Source: Aquilaria yunnanensis
Taxonomy: Eukaryota > Streptophyta > Magnoliopsida > Malvales > Thymelaeaceae
Direction: 5' to 3'
Length of the DNA: 64,000 nucleotides
Assembly (NCBI GenBank): GCA_039654915.1
Contig: CM077594.1
Coordinates: 71,728,393-71,792,392 of the forward strand
The notes under the pieces are model-generated. The model saw only the letters and a program-made list of their open reading frames with translations. It was not told the DNA's origin and ran no database searches. This document shows, piece by piece, positions 33,553 to 47,361 of the stretch. The position numbers were made by a program, and so were the translations under genes. Position 1 is the first letter of the stretch; the number at the start of each line of letters is the position of its first letter.

Positions 33553-36049
33553 AAAGAATTATTAAATTAACATGGCCACCAAGGACATTTTGGCTGAAAC
33601 TTCACTACTTAGGCTTAATTCTTTTCAAATGCAGCTTCCTAGGAATGAATGTAGCTATCATTTATAGAAAAATATTGGCTATGCTCCTACAAGTGACTGA
33701 GAGAAAATCCTGAAGCAAGGAAGAGCAAAACTAAACATTGAAGCTTATGGGTAGTCCTATGGTTGCGTATGTGAAGAGTTGATGTGTTCATGCCTCCTTG
33801 TTGCCAATTCTAAGCTAGCTAAGGGTTCATTTGATGCTCCTTTTCTAGGATTTTTATGAGGAGGATATTGGCCTAGGGGATGGGCATGGTCGAATGAACC
33901 TATGAGCTATGTTAATGGGATATATGGGCACTAAGCACTATGGTCAGCTAGCTAGTTTACTTGTGGCAAACGTTAAGCTTTTTTGTCAAGTATGGATGAA
34001 CTTGTTCATCTACATGGAGCTCTATGTTAATTTGACTTAATTTGAAGTGATCACATGCTTACTAGAATGAAAGAAATGATAGCTAAGTTTAATTGTGACC
34101 GTGTAGGTAGTGTGTGTGTTTTGCATGCTTCTTTGATTGTTTATGTGTGCTAACCTTTAAATTGCACATATATGTATCTTGTATTATGTTATTCCTTGTC
34201 TCTTTCATGTATTCTTTGTCTTTGGATGTAGCTTAGAAGAAGGAATTGGAGGTTTATATGTATAAGACAATGTTTTGAACATTGTGTAGCAATAGGTACC
34301 ATATTAAACTCTTTTTTAGTACCTACGTACTAACGCCCTTTTTTGCCCATTTCAAGTAAAGAAGTGGAAGATTAGAGGTTAAGGAACCTCTTTAAGAGGT
34401 ATATGTATAAGGAGGTATGGCTCAGGATTATTGGCTTAAAGAAGAAACATTGTGAAAGTTCATAATTTTGGACTAATGGTTATATACTGAATTGAAGGAT
34501 TTCATGATTGTAATGGGTCTGGCTGCTTTTGGGTCCATTCTAGTATGGGTAAAGGATAAAAGGATAATAAAACAACTTTGGACTAACTATCGTGTGAAAG
34601 TAGAGGTTAAAAGAATTGTGTGAATTGAAACTGCTTAAGCCCATGTTATGTAACATGCATGCTACTTAAGTAGCCAAACTTTTGATGTATGTAATTTTGG
34701 CTATTTAGTTCCTAGATGCCAAATTTTGAGCCTATAAATGCATGTATGTATTTGTATGGCATAGGAACCAAGAGTAGTACATGGCATGGGCCTTAATAGT
34801 ACATAATGGGCTTAGGTAAGCCTTTGAGACACTAAAGTGTAACAAGCTAGAAAAATGCATGCAGGGTGTACTAATCAACCCTAGAATATATGTATGTAAA
34901 TATGAATGGATGATGAACTTCCTAAGCACACCAACACCTACAAACACAAACACAGAGCCACTTATACACCTTGTAGAAATAAGGATAATTCAACTTAATG
35001 CATTATGTGCTCACTTGTATGTAACCCATATGTAGCTGATAGGTATCAAGGCAAGTTTAGTAAGGTATACTCCCCCAAATATGCTATTAAGCTTGTAGTT
35101 TAATATGTTAAACTTGCAAATTAATTTGTTAACTAGAAATCTAAAAGGATTTCATACGATAGGTCAATTAGTAACCTCCACCTAAGTCCTTCCTAAGTAA
35201 GAACTAAAATTTTAGGTTAAGTATGTTGGTTGTCATGTCCTAATCCACTATGAAAGTATTTGGTTAGTTAAAAGAGGTTTAGGGTGAGGGTGAATCAGGG
35301 CCTGACTACTACCTGATGTTGGAGAAACCTAGCGGAATGAGCAGGACAAGGAAGAATAAGAGATAATTGAGAATGCGGGTGTTGACCCTTGAATCCATTG
35401 CCCCTTTATGGTATTGCCTTCATTTGTCGATTTTTCTTTTGTTAGCTTGCGTTACCATCATTTTTTTTGTTGTACCTATTTTTACTATAAGTTAACTTTA
35501 TCTAATGTAATCAAACCCTCGTTTAGGCTTTTGTTACTCCTTTCATCTTTCAACCAATAGTCATTGGCCTATCTACATTTACTATTGTCGTACTTTTTCC
35601 TATCCGGCATTCGCACTTAAAAAAAATTAATTGTTCACTCGCTTATTCACCAACACACTACATATCCTTTGACTACTATGCCTACCCTATGGATTAGAAA
35701 ATTTTTCAAAGCCCTTAGTTTTCCTTTCCTTTCTGCATTCCTCTATTCCTTTTTTTTTAATGTTATTGTATGCAAGTGTCCTTGTGCTCTTAACTTATCA
35801 CTTGGCTTAGCGGCCATGGTCTTCATAGGGCTTTTGTCCCACTTCACTTACTTCAGCCGTATAAAGAATTTTCACTAGTCTCACAATTCTTATATGTATG
35901 AAGATTTGATTCATGAATATGGATGCACTTTTACCACAAAAGTTCTTCCTTTGTCATATTCTTCTTGCACTAGTTTTTGTCTCTTCAAAAGGATCCCTCG
36001 GCTAAATTAAATAAAGTATCTTTTTAGACAATTTCAGTGCCATTTATTT
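33553..36049. other. Region without recognisable gene
   Basis: About 2.5 kb of AT-rich DNA. No long ORF with a domain, no tRNA-like clover leaf and no LTR copy shared with the rest of the window was found. The C-terminal end of a Tat-type integrase lies on minus just to the right (36050-36245), so on that strand this stretch is where the 3' spacer of an old Tat element would be. Short ORFs at 34732-34953 and 35669-35878 show no family signal. Confidence 0.45.
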
Positions 36050-36245
36050 TTTTAGCTATTCTTCGAAGGCATCTTTCAATTTGAAGATTCCAGGCTTCAC
36101 CTTAACGGTAACTAGGTATGGCCCTTCCTAGTTTGCCTTTAGTAATCCTTATGTGGGTCTCCAAGGCTCGACATTAGCATAGTGAAGTACCATGTCTCCA
36201 ACTTTGATTCCTTTCCACTTGACCTCCCAGTTCACAAAAAAGGAC
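36050..36245 (-). pseudogene. C-terminal end of a Tat-type integrase
   Basis: The minus strand reads GIKVGDMVLHYANVEPWRP, then LLKANWEGPYLVTVKVKPG and FKLKDA. It matches the end of element A pol (GDLVLRKAEFAPRKP, LHANWEGPYLVLAEVRNG, YKLGDAEG). One stop is seen (PT-stop-G). It is cut at 36246 by the D LTR. It is much more diverged than A or A2, so it is an older Tat family. Confidence 0.75.
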
Positions 36246-36714
36246 TAACATGGCCGCCTCGGGCCATGCCTAGGAAGCCTGTGATAACAGACCTCACGGT
36301 GGTTGCATTTGGCTGGTTATATATTTGTGCAAATTAAAACTTCATGATGCTAGTTCATTAACCAAGAAAATGCAAGATGCATGCCTTTTTACCTTTGGCT
36401 TGAGTAAATGAAAACCATAAAACATTCACATGGCCACAGCACTTATCTTAGAAATCAAGTTCAAGTAGTCAAGGCATCCAAAATCAACAATTGTATTATC
36501 ATTACTCGACATATTAACCATATGGGGGCATTCAAAAAAAGTAGACTAATGCTCCTTCCCCAAGAGCAACCCTATAGTCTAAAGCTCTAAACATATACAT
36601 GGGATGCAACAAGGCATACAACATAAACAAGCCATTTGCTGAGATCCACCCAACTAACTCTCACCTTGCAATGAGTCCCAGTGGTGAGTCACAAAATTCT
36701 ATCCACGTTTTAGT

Positions 36715-39193
36715 TGTTACCACCTCACAAAAATGGGAAAAATGGGGGAATTACAAGTGTGTCACAATGCCTAAAAATTATTATATTGTGTAATTCTCAC
36801 CATAGTGATTGAAGTGTGAAAGGTAAAAGGCATGATCAAAACCTTCTTAAAATTGTTCCAAGTTGGTAACTTGGCCCCCAAGAAAATCTTTAAGGATTGC
36901 TTGTTTGTGAGGCAACCTATGGACTTTTTTGTAAGGTTTTGGAAATTCGGGTACTCAGTTGAAAAACTCTCAAGAAAGAGCTTTAGAGAGTTATGGGAAG
37001 GATATGAATGGTAAAAAAGTGCTATTGGAGGACCAAATTGCTTATGGAAGATAAGTGTGGGCAAACAAAACACAAAAAAGGCCTTAAGGACTAGAGTTTC
37101 CTAGTGTAGGCCTTTCATTGTTTATGGTTTTGACTTGAGTCAAATGGAGAAATTTTAGGGTTATCCCACTCAAGGGAGGATAGCTAAGGCATGGTTGAGA
37201 TATGGTCAAATGTGGGCCAAGGAATTAGGCATAATAAACCAAGGTTTTGTAGCAAAGAAAAGGACATAAAGCAAGGTTAAGCTTGTTAAGTGTGCTTTGT
37301 GCCCTTAAGCTCATTTAAGCCCATTTATCTCTCTCCCATTTTTAGCCTCCTCCATCCCAAGAACACAGCCACACTCCTCCATAGCCACCATACCTTCAAA
37401 CATAAAATTACTTGCAATTGAAGTCAAGGAAGCACAATTGGAAGCTATTTGTTGTTATTGCTTGGGGGCATGTAGGATCAAGCTTCAAATTTGGCCTACC
37501 CATCTTGGTAAGGGTCCTGTTGCTCTCATGGGTTATTTTATGTATTTTCAAGCAACCATTGAGATAGGGCTAAGCTTGGAAGAGATCCATGAGCTTGATG
37601 AACCAAGCTTAGTGAGGGGAGTGCACTTATTGAAAGGTTTTGTGACCTAGTGTGAAGTGCACAGTGATGGCAACGAATTGAAGGGTTTCTATAGCCTAAA
37701 GTTAGTACTAACTCATTTTAAAACTCTCCTAAGAGCAAGATTAGGGCTGAGGAAGGCTTCCATAGTGATTTACATAAGTTTATTGCATGTTTTATGGACT
37801 AACCTTTAGTTTATGTTGCTGCTGCATTTCATGTATTTGTTGGTTGTGAATGGCTGCTGCATTTGGTTGCTATATCTTGTATATATGCATTGTGGTTTTT
37901 TGATTTAGTGTCTTTGGATTTAGGTTTCAATGAGGGTCAGATTTTCTTAAGAAACCAAGTGTTTCCCTTACTAAGTTTCACAACAAAACTTACTCCCCTC
38001 AATTCTACCATTGTAGGTCCAGCTGAAATATCACATTAAAACTGACCTTTTTCATTTGAATTTTGATCTTAAATTTTAGGTATTTTAACTTCCATGTATC
38101 TAGTCATGATCTGGAAAGTTTGGTGATTTTAGGAGAACATTTGGTATGTTTAGAAATGGTGCTTATTGTGATATGCAACAATTGCCCAACATCCTGTTTC
38201 TGGAGTCCATTGTGTCTATGGCACTCCTGTAACCTAGGTTTTGTATTTAGCTGGGTTAAGATCATTATGTAGTGCATGTATGCATGTACATGTAGTGTAT
38301 GTAAAATGAGACAAGTATGTGAACTTTTGAGTAATGTTCTAGCTATGTATGTAATGTGGTGCAAAGTTGCCTAAGTGTGAATGATAGGCTGCTTACTCAT
38401 AAATTCTATTTTCGCCATATAAAGTTTCTAGATGCAAGAGCATGTAATTCCTATGTGTATTGGACATGTATGGGATAACCTTGGAGGTCTTACCCATTAT
38501 GAATGAAGTGTTTGTACACTTATGAAATTTTGCATGGCCAAAATGGTCATAAAGTTACCAGAATTTTGAATCTGCGCTTAAAGTTCTATGTCTCCCTATG
38601 TAGGATGAATCTTGGTATGAAATTTTGGCCACACCTATAGCACATCTAGGGATTGAACTAATATTTGGAATTTATGAATTTGGATCTCTATAACCAAAGA
38701 TATGACGTTGCAAAGTTGGCTAGGTTACTATTCATTTATTCAGAATTTTGTAACCAAATTAAAAAAACCATAACTTGGTCCATAGGTGGGCTATTGATGT
38801 AAAACCAAATTATTTGGTTTTCCTAAAGACTCTAATTGATAATGAAGAAAAGAAAATAGGGGGTTACATGGCTAGATTAATAAAATTTTTTGGAAGGAAT
38901 TTCAGGTGTAGTGGCTGGTCACTTACACTTAATAAGATTGCCTAATGTGTGGTAGCCATGATTAAGACTTGTGCTAGTGTTTTCCTTCCTTTTTTGCTAC
39001 CATGGTGTGCGTAAAATGTGAATGTGTGTGTAATGGATGGGCCAATATGCATGCATTTATGTAGTGCCCAAGAGGACCACTTAGGTATGGACACTAAAGG
39101 TATTGTTCTAATGGTCTACAGAACATACCTACCTTGGGAATTTTAAATGCACAATTTTGGCACCATAACTGGACTGCCCTGGAGTGGGAAACA
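36715..39193 (+). repeat. Solo LTR of family C (copy C4)
   Basis: 2479 bp, TGTTACCACC...GTGGGAAACA, inserted in the D LTR. Flanks TTAGT (36710-36714) and CTAGC (39194-39198) differ by two C/T transitions, consistent with an old target duplication. D-type sequence continues across it. Confidence 0.85.
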
Positions 39194-40542
39194 CTAGCAG
39201 CCCATATGAAAAAAAAATACCACAGTAAGTACTATTACTTAACCAACAAGTAACCATGAATACTAGAGTCATAAAGATTCTCAAAGCAAGGTACTTGCAG
39301 TAAGAGACTACCGCGACAACCTTCAATGGTTATCGAGCCCAACAACATTAGAATCTGCACATCATAAACTAGGTAGTGAGAATTCAAGAATTCTCAGTAA
39401 GGAGTCTTCAACCTGCAAGGAAGATACTAAGGACAACACATATATGAAAATATGTAATCTGTTCTGAGCTTGTATAGCTTGAAGCTAAACATATGCACAT
39501 AGGTATCAGTCCGTTATGACTTGTCCTCACCTAGTTCTTAAACTACAAGGCAAGGCCTTGTCTACTAGAAAGCATAGCTTACTACCCTAACTAGTGAAAT
39601 TCACGAGTTGAAACTCCTACTATTGTATAGAGGCAGTACGGTGGGACTAATGTATACTAGGTCTTGAAGACGTACTAGGTGCACTTATCTTTCACATCAA
39701 AACCTCACGCCCGGTGGCACGACTAGGTCACCAATGGCACTAAACCTTTCACCCAAACTAATTATATTTCATTGTGGCCCTTTATAAACTAGTTCTTGTG
39801 CTTATGGTAAAAGTAACCATTAAAACTCAAGAAAACTTCTAGGTCTTAGAGAAGTTTCTGAGGCCTCAGAGTACGATCGAGACACCTCAACCATTAGGTA
39901 CCCTAAGCACCCCCTCAGGCCTCCCCTCAACCCCCTGGCAAAACTGAAAATTTCTAGCCAACATAACTATGGTGGTGCGTTGGCATAGTAAATAAGTTTC
40001 GGCAATACCTTCATGTCGAAAAAATTCCAGTTTTGCTGCATAGACACAAAACATGCTTGGATGGCCTTTTGACTTCACATACTTGTAAAACAAGCTGCAA
40101 ATGCCATAATTGACTACCACAAACATAACTATGATGCATTAAAACATCATTCCATGTCACATCAAACACATAGTCCACCATGATCAAACTTCCCCCAATA
40201 CTATTGGTATTGCCAAAACTAATTGATTTCATCACATACTCCAATAACATCATTCAAGCTTAAAACCATAACTCCCTTACATTGATTTCAATTCACAAGT
40301 AAGAACCAAGCAACTTTTCTCCAAGAATAAAGTTCCACAAAGTTGTACCTAAGTTCCATGCAAACCAAAGCACAACACACCAAATCACTAACTTTTAACC
40401 AAAACCCAAGCTTCAAATCATCAAATAAACAAGAAATCACCATAAAAATTCATGTTACCTCATTAAAAATAAGGGACTAGCTGAAAATGTGAATCCAAGT
40501 TTTAAAATCACAAAATCTTCTTGAACCAAGCTTGCCAATATA

Positions 40543-41980
40543 GGGTTTAGAAGCCAAACAAATGCAGCGAAAGATAATCGAAACCCACCAGGATCCAAGT
40601 GAAATGGGATAAATTAGGTGTTCAAAAATATTATACCTAGTCAGTTGATATCTTTCACCCAACTGTTCAGTCAAATCACAAACTTGAACAGTTGACGTGT
40701 TCAAGCTCTCTACAGTGTCCACACAAGCCTCTCGTGATCGCCATGCCTCCACCACATCCTGGTAGATACGTTCCTCTTGCGCCTGCAGTGCTAGCTTGTG
40801 TCCTCCAAGGATTGGCAGGAGAAGAGTGTGACTAGAACTTTTTAGAACCCTTATAATTTCATCCTTAGGGAGACTTGGGCTTGATCTTCAAAATTTTTAC
40901 TATATGATGTATATTTAGTGAGACTCAACTCCCAAGCCTAATGGGTTTCAAAACCTTAATCCAATTAGGTTTACTTTTGGGCTTCATTAAAGGCTCAACC
41001 TTAAACCCTAAACCCTAGTTTGAAATTATTATGAAGCCAATACTCAAACAATTTGGCTCATGCACTCAAATAATCCAATTGGCTCTATGTGTGTGACCCA
41101 ATAGGCTCTTACCACGTTGGCAATGTTCATAAATGATATTTATGATCATAAGCAATGAGTGGTCTCTAGAAACACATCATTGCTACCTAAGTGACAAGAT
41201 AGTCAGTGATTTGACTAAACCTCTATGATCATTATCCATATATGTCATTGTCCCTTTGTCGAAGATATCAAGACCAAACATTAGACAAGGAATATGTCAC
41301 TCTCAGATTACCTAGTAGATAGTTCTTGATTATTGAGTAGAATAACATAAACTATTGACATTGATATCGTATATCAACTCATCTAAGCTTGGCCATGCAT
41401 TTTCTTAGTCTCACTTTATCAAGGGGCCCAAAGATATCACTCCCGTTACATATGAGGGACAAATCCCATCTTGATCATACAAAACCCTCTGCATGATATA
41501 TGAATACCCAATGACCACCACCATGTTCAGTCAGTTACGAGCAACAAATTAAAGTATCAAAGTATGTGACTCACATCTAGGGAACCTTGATCACCTTAGG
41601 TCGAAGGACTTTATATACCATGATCATTATGATAATCACTTATGACACACATATAGTGATCCATGTAGCGTTCCTACGGTGGGTCAGTCCAGTACACAAG
41701 TTCTCCAACTTGTACCCATATATAGACTACATTTCTCATATTAGTCTCCAAATATGGTAGTCTTTACGTATTATTGTAACCCACTCCACAATAATACTAG
41801 ACCAGGGTTGTTTAAGAATACTATTATTTTAAGGTTATAATTATGTTTAATAATGTCACATAGAAACAATATAACAAACACAATTACTAGATTGATGCCT
41901 CAAACAAATATCATAACTCAATGTGTAAAATACAATAATCTCATGATTGGATTTTGGGTACAACACAAACACCTAATACA
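40543..41980 (-). repeat. Probable solo LTR of a Copia element
   Basis: About 1.44 kb that breaks the D LTR between CCAATATA and TATATCTCC. On minus it would start TGTATTAGGTGTTTG and end near CTTCTAAACC. The inside reads as an LTR-like AT-rich block (for example GTCTATATATGGGTACAAG). No coding region. The Copia assignment rests on general resemblance only. The duplication (tatat, imperfect on the left) and the exact left end are uncertain. Confidence 0.5.
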
Positions 41981-42484
41981 TATATCTCCTTAATGGCTTC
42001 ACATTTTACCAAAAGCACTTGATTTTTAGCTTGAATTCATGAAGAAACGGGGGCGCCATGGTTGTGCTTGGGATTGAAGTTGAATAGGAGCAAATGGTAG
42101 CCTCCCTTCAGTTTATCAAGTTTAACACCATTTTAAACCACCAAGCCACAAAACTTTCAGAAGCGTCACAACAAGCCCCCATCCTTAAATAGTAATTATA
42201 GTCAAACCTTGGTCAAATCTTGTTTATATAAACTAAATTTGGGTTTATAGAAAAGGTTAAGTTTCCAAAAATGCATTTTAACTCTAGGGTCTGGGCATGA
42301 TACTTCATGATGCAAAATTACCATTTTGTCCATAAACCCTATTTCGTGCCTTAACTTCATCAGAACTTAGTGAACTTTGCCTAACATACTTATTATTGCT
42401 ATATGAACGTGAAATAAGGTTCCAAACTAGGTTTCAATTACTTTACCTTTCTCAATCAAGCTTCTCGCTATGAGGGTCGTAACA

Positions 42485-44948
42485 TTCTCCTATCATTTTG
42501 GACTTTGGTGCCTTAATTTTTGTTTCAACTGCGGAAAAATATTAGGTTACCTTTTCAACATATCCTACTCCATTTCCCATGTAGCTTACTCTTCACTATG
42601 CTTTGACCAAAGGATCTTAAAAATTTTGATCAACTCAGTTTGGAGTTTCTTAACTTCCTATCGAGAATCTGAGTAGGCCTCTCTTCCTAGGTCAAGTGCT
42701 CCTCAATGGGAACCGCTGAAGGGCTGACCACTTGTCCCAGATTAGCTATGCATTTTCTCAGAAGACTAATGTGAAACACATTATGCACTTGTGATAGCCG
42801 AAGGGCTATCATGCACAGGACCTTCTAATTAGCAGGCCTGACACCACCCTCGAAAATGCCTTGTGACTAACCTCAATACAGTTCTAGGCTCCACCCTTGA
42901 GCAATCACATGACCAACCTTGGGGACAAAAGCCTACCACCCTCAGTAGGAGAGATGCCTCCTGAACACGGTTTATGCCTTTGATAATCTTTCCCTAACCA
43001 TCTTCAAAGATGATTCTACACTCAAAGGGGGGTCCCTAAGGGGTTGTAATGGAAGACGATAAACACACAATTTTAAGGGACCACTTACAGGAACCTTGCA
43101 CATGTCCCTACCCTCTAAGCATAACTGGCTACAAACAGCTAGAGACACCTATCCCCAAGGCACGTATCGAATGTCTAGCAAATCTGGCCAACCATGTGTC
43201 CTAATATGCTCAACTTGTGTACAACGGCCTTTTATTCCAAGCCTCTTATAAATACTTAGGGGGCTCCCAGGTAATACACATTAGAGGCATCCTCTTTCTA
43301 CTTTTTACTCATAGTAACCTATCCCTTACATACTATCTTGGGCGTTGGAGATCCCTCCCCCAAAAAACACTCCGGGGAGCTCATAACCCACATTCTTCAA
43401 CTGTTGAGAATATCACTCAGGTGAAGTTTTACTGGAGGTCCAACATGTCCTTTATTGAAGATGTCCTCGAGCATTAACTTGGGACAAGTTAGGTGGTAAT
43501 GCCAACTGATATGCAACTTTTCTTACCTTCTCCAAGATTTCATAGGGTCCAAAAAACCTACAACCAACTTAACCCTTTTTCCAAACTGGGTTACTCCTTT
43601 CATGGGGGACACTTTGAGAAGTACTTTGTCTCTAGCTTTAAAACTCAAATCCTGTCTCTTCAAATTCTTGTACTTAGTCTACTCATCATTTTCATGCTCC
43701 AATCCATTTCTAAATCAATGTAATCTTAGCTGTGGTGTTAGCTATAATCTTAGGACTGACTACCCTATCTAAAGGGTCATCCCAACAATAGAGCGTCATG
43801 CATCGCCTGCCATACAAAGCCTTGTATGGGACCGTATCTATAATAACTTGATGACTGTCATTGTAATTAAACTCGATGAGTGGCAAATGCTAATCCCAAT
43901 CTCCTCAAAAGTCAATGGTAAATATATGTAACATATCCTCTATAGCCTGAATCATTCTATCAGACTATCCATCTGACTGAGGATGAAAGGTAGTACTGAG
44001 ACTAACCTTACTTCCTAATTCCTCTTTGAAAACATTGAAAAACCATGATGCAACCAAGGATACCTATCAAATATGATCTAATACGGTATTCTATGCAACC
44101 TCACAATATCATTAACATACAACTGAGCTAACTTTTCTGAAGTATAAGAAATTCTTATGGGTATGAAGGCCGCCAACTTAGTCAACCTATCAACGACTTC
44201 CCATAGAGCATCATGCTGGCCCCAGGTATGTGGTAACCTCGTTAGGAAGTCCATCATAATGGATCCCTACTTCCTTTATGGGAGAGGTAAATTCTGAACT
44301 ATTCCCATCGAGTTCTGATGCTCCGCTTAAATCATTTAGCATGTCAAACATTTTGCCAGATGTCCTACTACATCCCTCTTGAGTCCTAGCCACCAAAAAA
44401 GTGTCTTTATATCGTGGTACATCTTTCTAACACCAAGATGAACATTTAGCCTGCTACTATATGCCTCCTATAAGACTTGCTGTCTAAGTCCCTCTGCATT
44501 CGGTACATAGAGTCGTTCTTCATGGTGTAGTGTTCCATCCTTGTACTGGAACTCCTTTTTTATGATACCTAGTGCCTTCTCTCCTGTGATCTTATCTAAC
44601 AATGGATCTTTGCTTTGAACATGCAAAACTTTAGCCAACCAGGCTGACTGCATCTCAAAAGTGTAGACTAGGGATCTTTTATTGTTTTGGCAAAACTCTT
44701 GCAAAGCCAAGGAACAATCCCCCAATGCTCCTCCTAAAGAACTTGAAGCCTAATCCTTAGACAGGATCCCTCCCATATACTTTCAACTTAGTACATCCGC
44801 TACTGTATTTCCCTTGCTTGCACAATACTTAATTGAGCAATCATACTCTTTTTTGTACTTGATCCACTATCATTGCCTCATGTTGAAGTTCATTTTCATG
44901 AACAAAGTTTTCATGCTCTTATGATCCATGAAAATCTTGAATTTTTTA
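42485..44948 (-). pseudogene. Chromovirus pol remnant: RNase H end, integrase, chromodomain
   Basis: Minus strand. RNase H end: FMDHKSMKTLFMKMNFNMRQ (near 44920). Spacer and integrase finger at 44725-44468 (GTLHHEERLYVPN). Integrase core pieces at about 44350-43900 (MDFLTRLPHTWGQHDALWEVVDRLTKLAAF in two runs). GPF-like part near 43700-43500. Then VHNVFHISLLRK and a chromodomain at about 42720-42520 (EERPTQILDR, KILWSKHSEE, ATWEME). Many stops and frame changes. The solo LTR 42792-43476 sits inside. The RT, protease and gag expected further right are missing beyond the LTR C5 junction. Confidence 0.85.
42792..43476 (+). repeat. Solo LTR of a third Tat-like family (F)
   Basis: 685 bp, TGATAGCCGAAGGGCTATCA at the start, CATTA at the end (CATCA in LTR A), flanked by ACTTG at 42787-42791 and 43477-43481. 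TATA-like CTTATAAATAC at about 43242-43252 and an R-U5 landmark CTTGGGCGTTGGAG. Its last codons, ATG TCC TTT ATT GAA GAT, mirror the gag start at the end of LTR A. Inserted in the chromovirus pol. Confidence 0.88.
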
Positions 44949-47361
44949 TGTCACCCACTCTAGTACAGTCCAGTTATGATGCCAAAATTGTTCATTTAAA
45001 ACACCCAGGGTTGGTATGTTCTGTAAGCCATCAGAATAATACCCTTAGTGTGCATACCCAAGTGCCCCTCTTGGGCACTATGTAAATGCATGCATATTGG
45101 TCCAACCATTATGCACATATTCACATTTTATGCACACCATGGTGGCAAGCAAGGAAAACACAAGCACAAGTGTTAATCTTGGCTATCACACAATAGGCAA
45201 TCTTGTTAAGTTTAAGGAACCAACCACTGCACCTAAAACTTCCTCCAAAAAATTGTATTAATCTAGCCATGTACCTCCCTATTTTCTTAGCCTAATTTTT
45301 AAGTAAAGACTTAGACCAAACCAGGGATTTTGGTTTTATATTAATAGCCCACCTAGGTACCAAGTTATAGATTTTTAAATTTGGTTACAAAATTCTGACC
45401 AAATGAACTGTAATGTAACTTTGCAATCTCATAACTTTCACTACAGGAATCGAAATGTAAAAATTTCAAAGCCCAGTTAAACATCTAGATGTACTCTAGT
45501 CAAGGTCAAAATATCATTCCAAGATTCATTTTATGTAAGGACATATAGAACATTGAGTGCAGGGTCAAAATTCTGTTCACTTTTGGACAATTTTGCCCAT
45601 ACAAAATTTCATAAGTGTGCAAACACTTCATTCACAAAGGGGTATGCCTTCCAAGGCTATCCCATACATGTCCAATACACATAGGGATAACATGCTCTTG
45701 TATCTAGTAACTTTATGTGGCCAAAACATAATTTACAAGCAAGCAGCCTATATTATTCACACTTACACAGCTTGTGCACCACTTTAACATACATGGAAAA
45801 ATAGTCCTCAAATGTTCACATACTTGTTTTGAATTTACATGTCTTACATGTACATGCATCCATGCACTACATAATGGCATTCACTCATCTAAAACATGCA
45901 CCCAAGTTACAGGACAACTTTAGCCAGAATGTACTCCAGAAACAGGATCTTGGACACCTACTGCATAGTACATTAAGCACCATTACTAAAAACACCAAAT
46001 GTGCTCCTAAAATCACCAATGTTTCCAGATCATAACTAGACACATGGGAGTTCATGTAACTAGAATTTTAGATGAAAAATAAAATGAAAATAGTTAGTTT
46101 GATTGTGATCTTTCGCTGGACCTGTAATGGGCAGATTTGAGCGGAGGTAAGTTTCATGGAGAAACTCAGTAAGGAGAACACTTATAGTCTTAAGGTAATG
46201 TAACACTTGATATCACCTACATCCAAAGACATTAAAACACATGAAAATACAATGCATATATCCAATATAAAGCATACAAATGAACCAGCCAAACACAGAC
46301 AACAAACACATGTATGTGGCAGCAACAATATGCATTGATTAGTCCGTAAAACATGTAATAAATGTATTGGTCTTATGAGAGTTTTAACACTAGTGAATAC
46401 TAAATTTGGGCTCTATATTCTCTTAAATTCATTGCCATCACTGTGCACTTCACACTAGGTCACAAAACCTTCACTAAGTGCATTCCCCTCACTAAGCTTG
46501 GTTCATCAAGCACTTGACTCTCTTCCAAACTTAGCAGTAGCTCCATGCATGTTTGAATAACACAATAAATAGTCCATGAGAGGAAGAGAACTCCTTATCT
46601 TGATGGGTATGCTGAAATTGGAGCTTGATCCTAGGTGCACTCAAGTCTTAGCACCATATAGATTTCAATTGCCCTGTCTTGCTTTTAATTGCTCATAGCT
46701 TCAAGCTTAGAGGTATGGTGGATATGGAGGAGCTCTGGAGCTCAAGGTGGCTGGTGTAGGTTGAATATAGGAGAAGCAAAGAATAAATTGGCTACAATAA
46801 GAGGCCTAACCAAGCATTAGTGCATGAGACACCCTTAATAGCCTTAACTATGCTTTATGTCATTTTCCTTGCTTATAAACCATGGTTTCTTTAGCTTAAT
46901 CACTTGGCCCAGATTTGACCATCCTTATCTTGCTTTAGCTGCCTTTTCTTGAGTAGGATAACTCCAAAATGCTTCCATTTGACTTAATTCATAAGCATAA
47001 ACAACCAAAGGCTTACACCAAGACACTTAAGTCCCTAAAGCCCTTTATGCTTTTCTTTATCCACAATTGTCTTCCATAAGCATTTTGGTCATCCCATAGC
47101 CCTTTCATACCATTCATATCCTTACCATAACTCTCCAAAGCTCATTCTTGAGAGTTTTGCAACTATGTGCCCGAATTTCCAAAACCTTACAAAAAAGTCC
47201 ATAGGTTGCTTGACAATCCTTAAGGCTTTTCTTAGGGGCCAAGTTACCAACTTAAAACACTTTTAACGAGGTATTGATCATGCATTTAACCTTTCACACT
47301 TTATAATTTTTTACCATTATCCTACACTTTATAATTCTCCCATTTTTGTGAGGTGGTATCA
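44949..47361 (-). repeat. LTR family C, copy C5
   Basis: 2413 bp, plus-strand ends TGTCACCCACTC and GAGGTGGTATCA. It cuts the RNase H of the chromovirus on its left, and its right end joins LTR C6 without a gap. Confidence 0.88.

Larger units (their letters stand above)
36246..42484 (-). repeat. 3' LTR of a D-family chromovirus, with two insertions
   Basis: Minus-strand LTR, plus ends TAACATGG (36246) and GTAACA (42484). It is interrupted by LTR C4 (36715-39193) and a Copia-like LTR (40543-41980); without them about 2.3 kb, close to the solo D LTR. Directly beyond 42484 a purine-rich tract (minus AATGATAGGAGAA) and integrase/chromodomain sequence follow, so this is the 3' LTR of the element whose pol lies at 42485-44948. 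Confidence 0.8.

Noticed and set aside
34732..35878. Short ORFs in the region without annotation
   Set aside because: Below about 75 codons, AT-rich, no motif and no partner elsewhere in the window.
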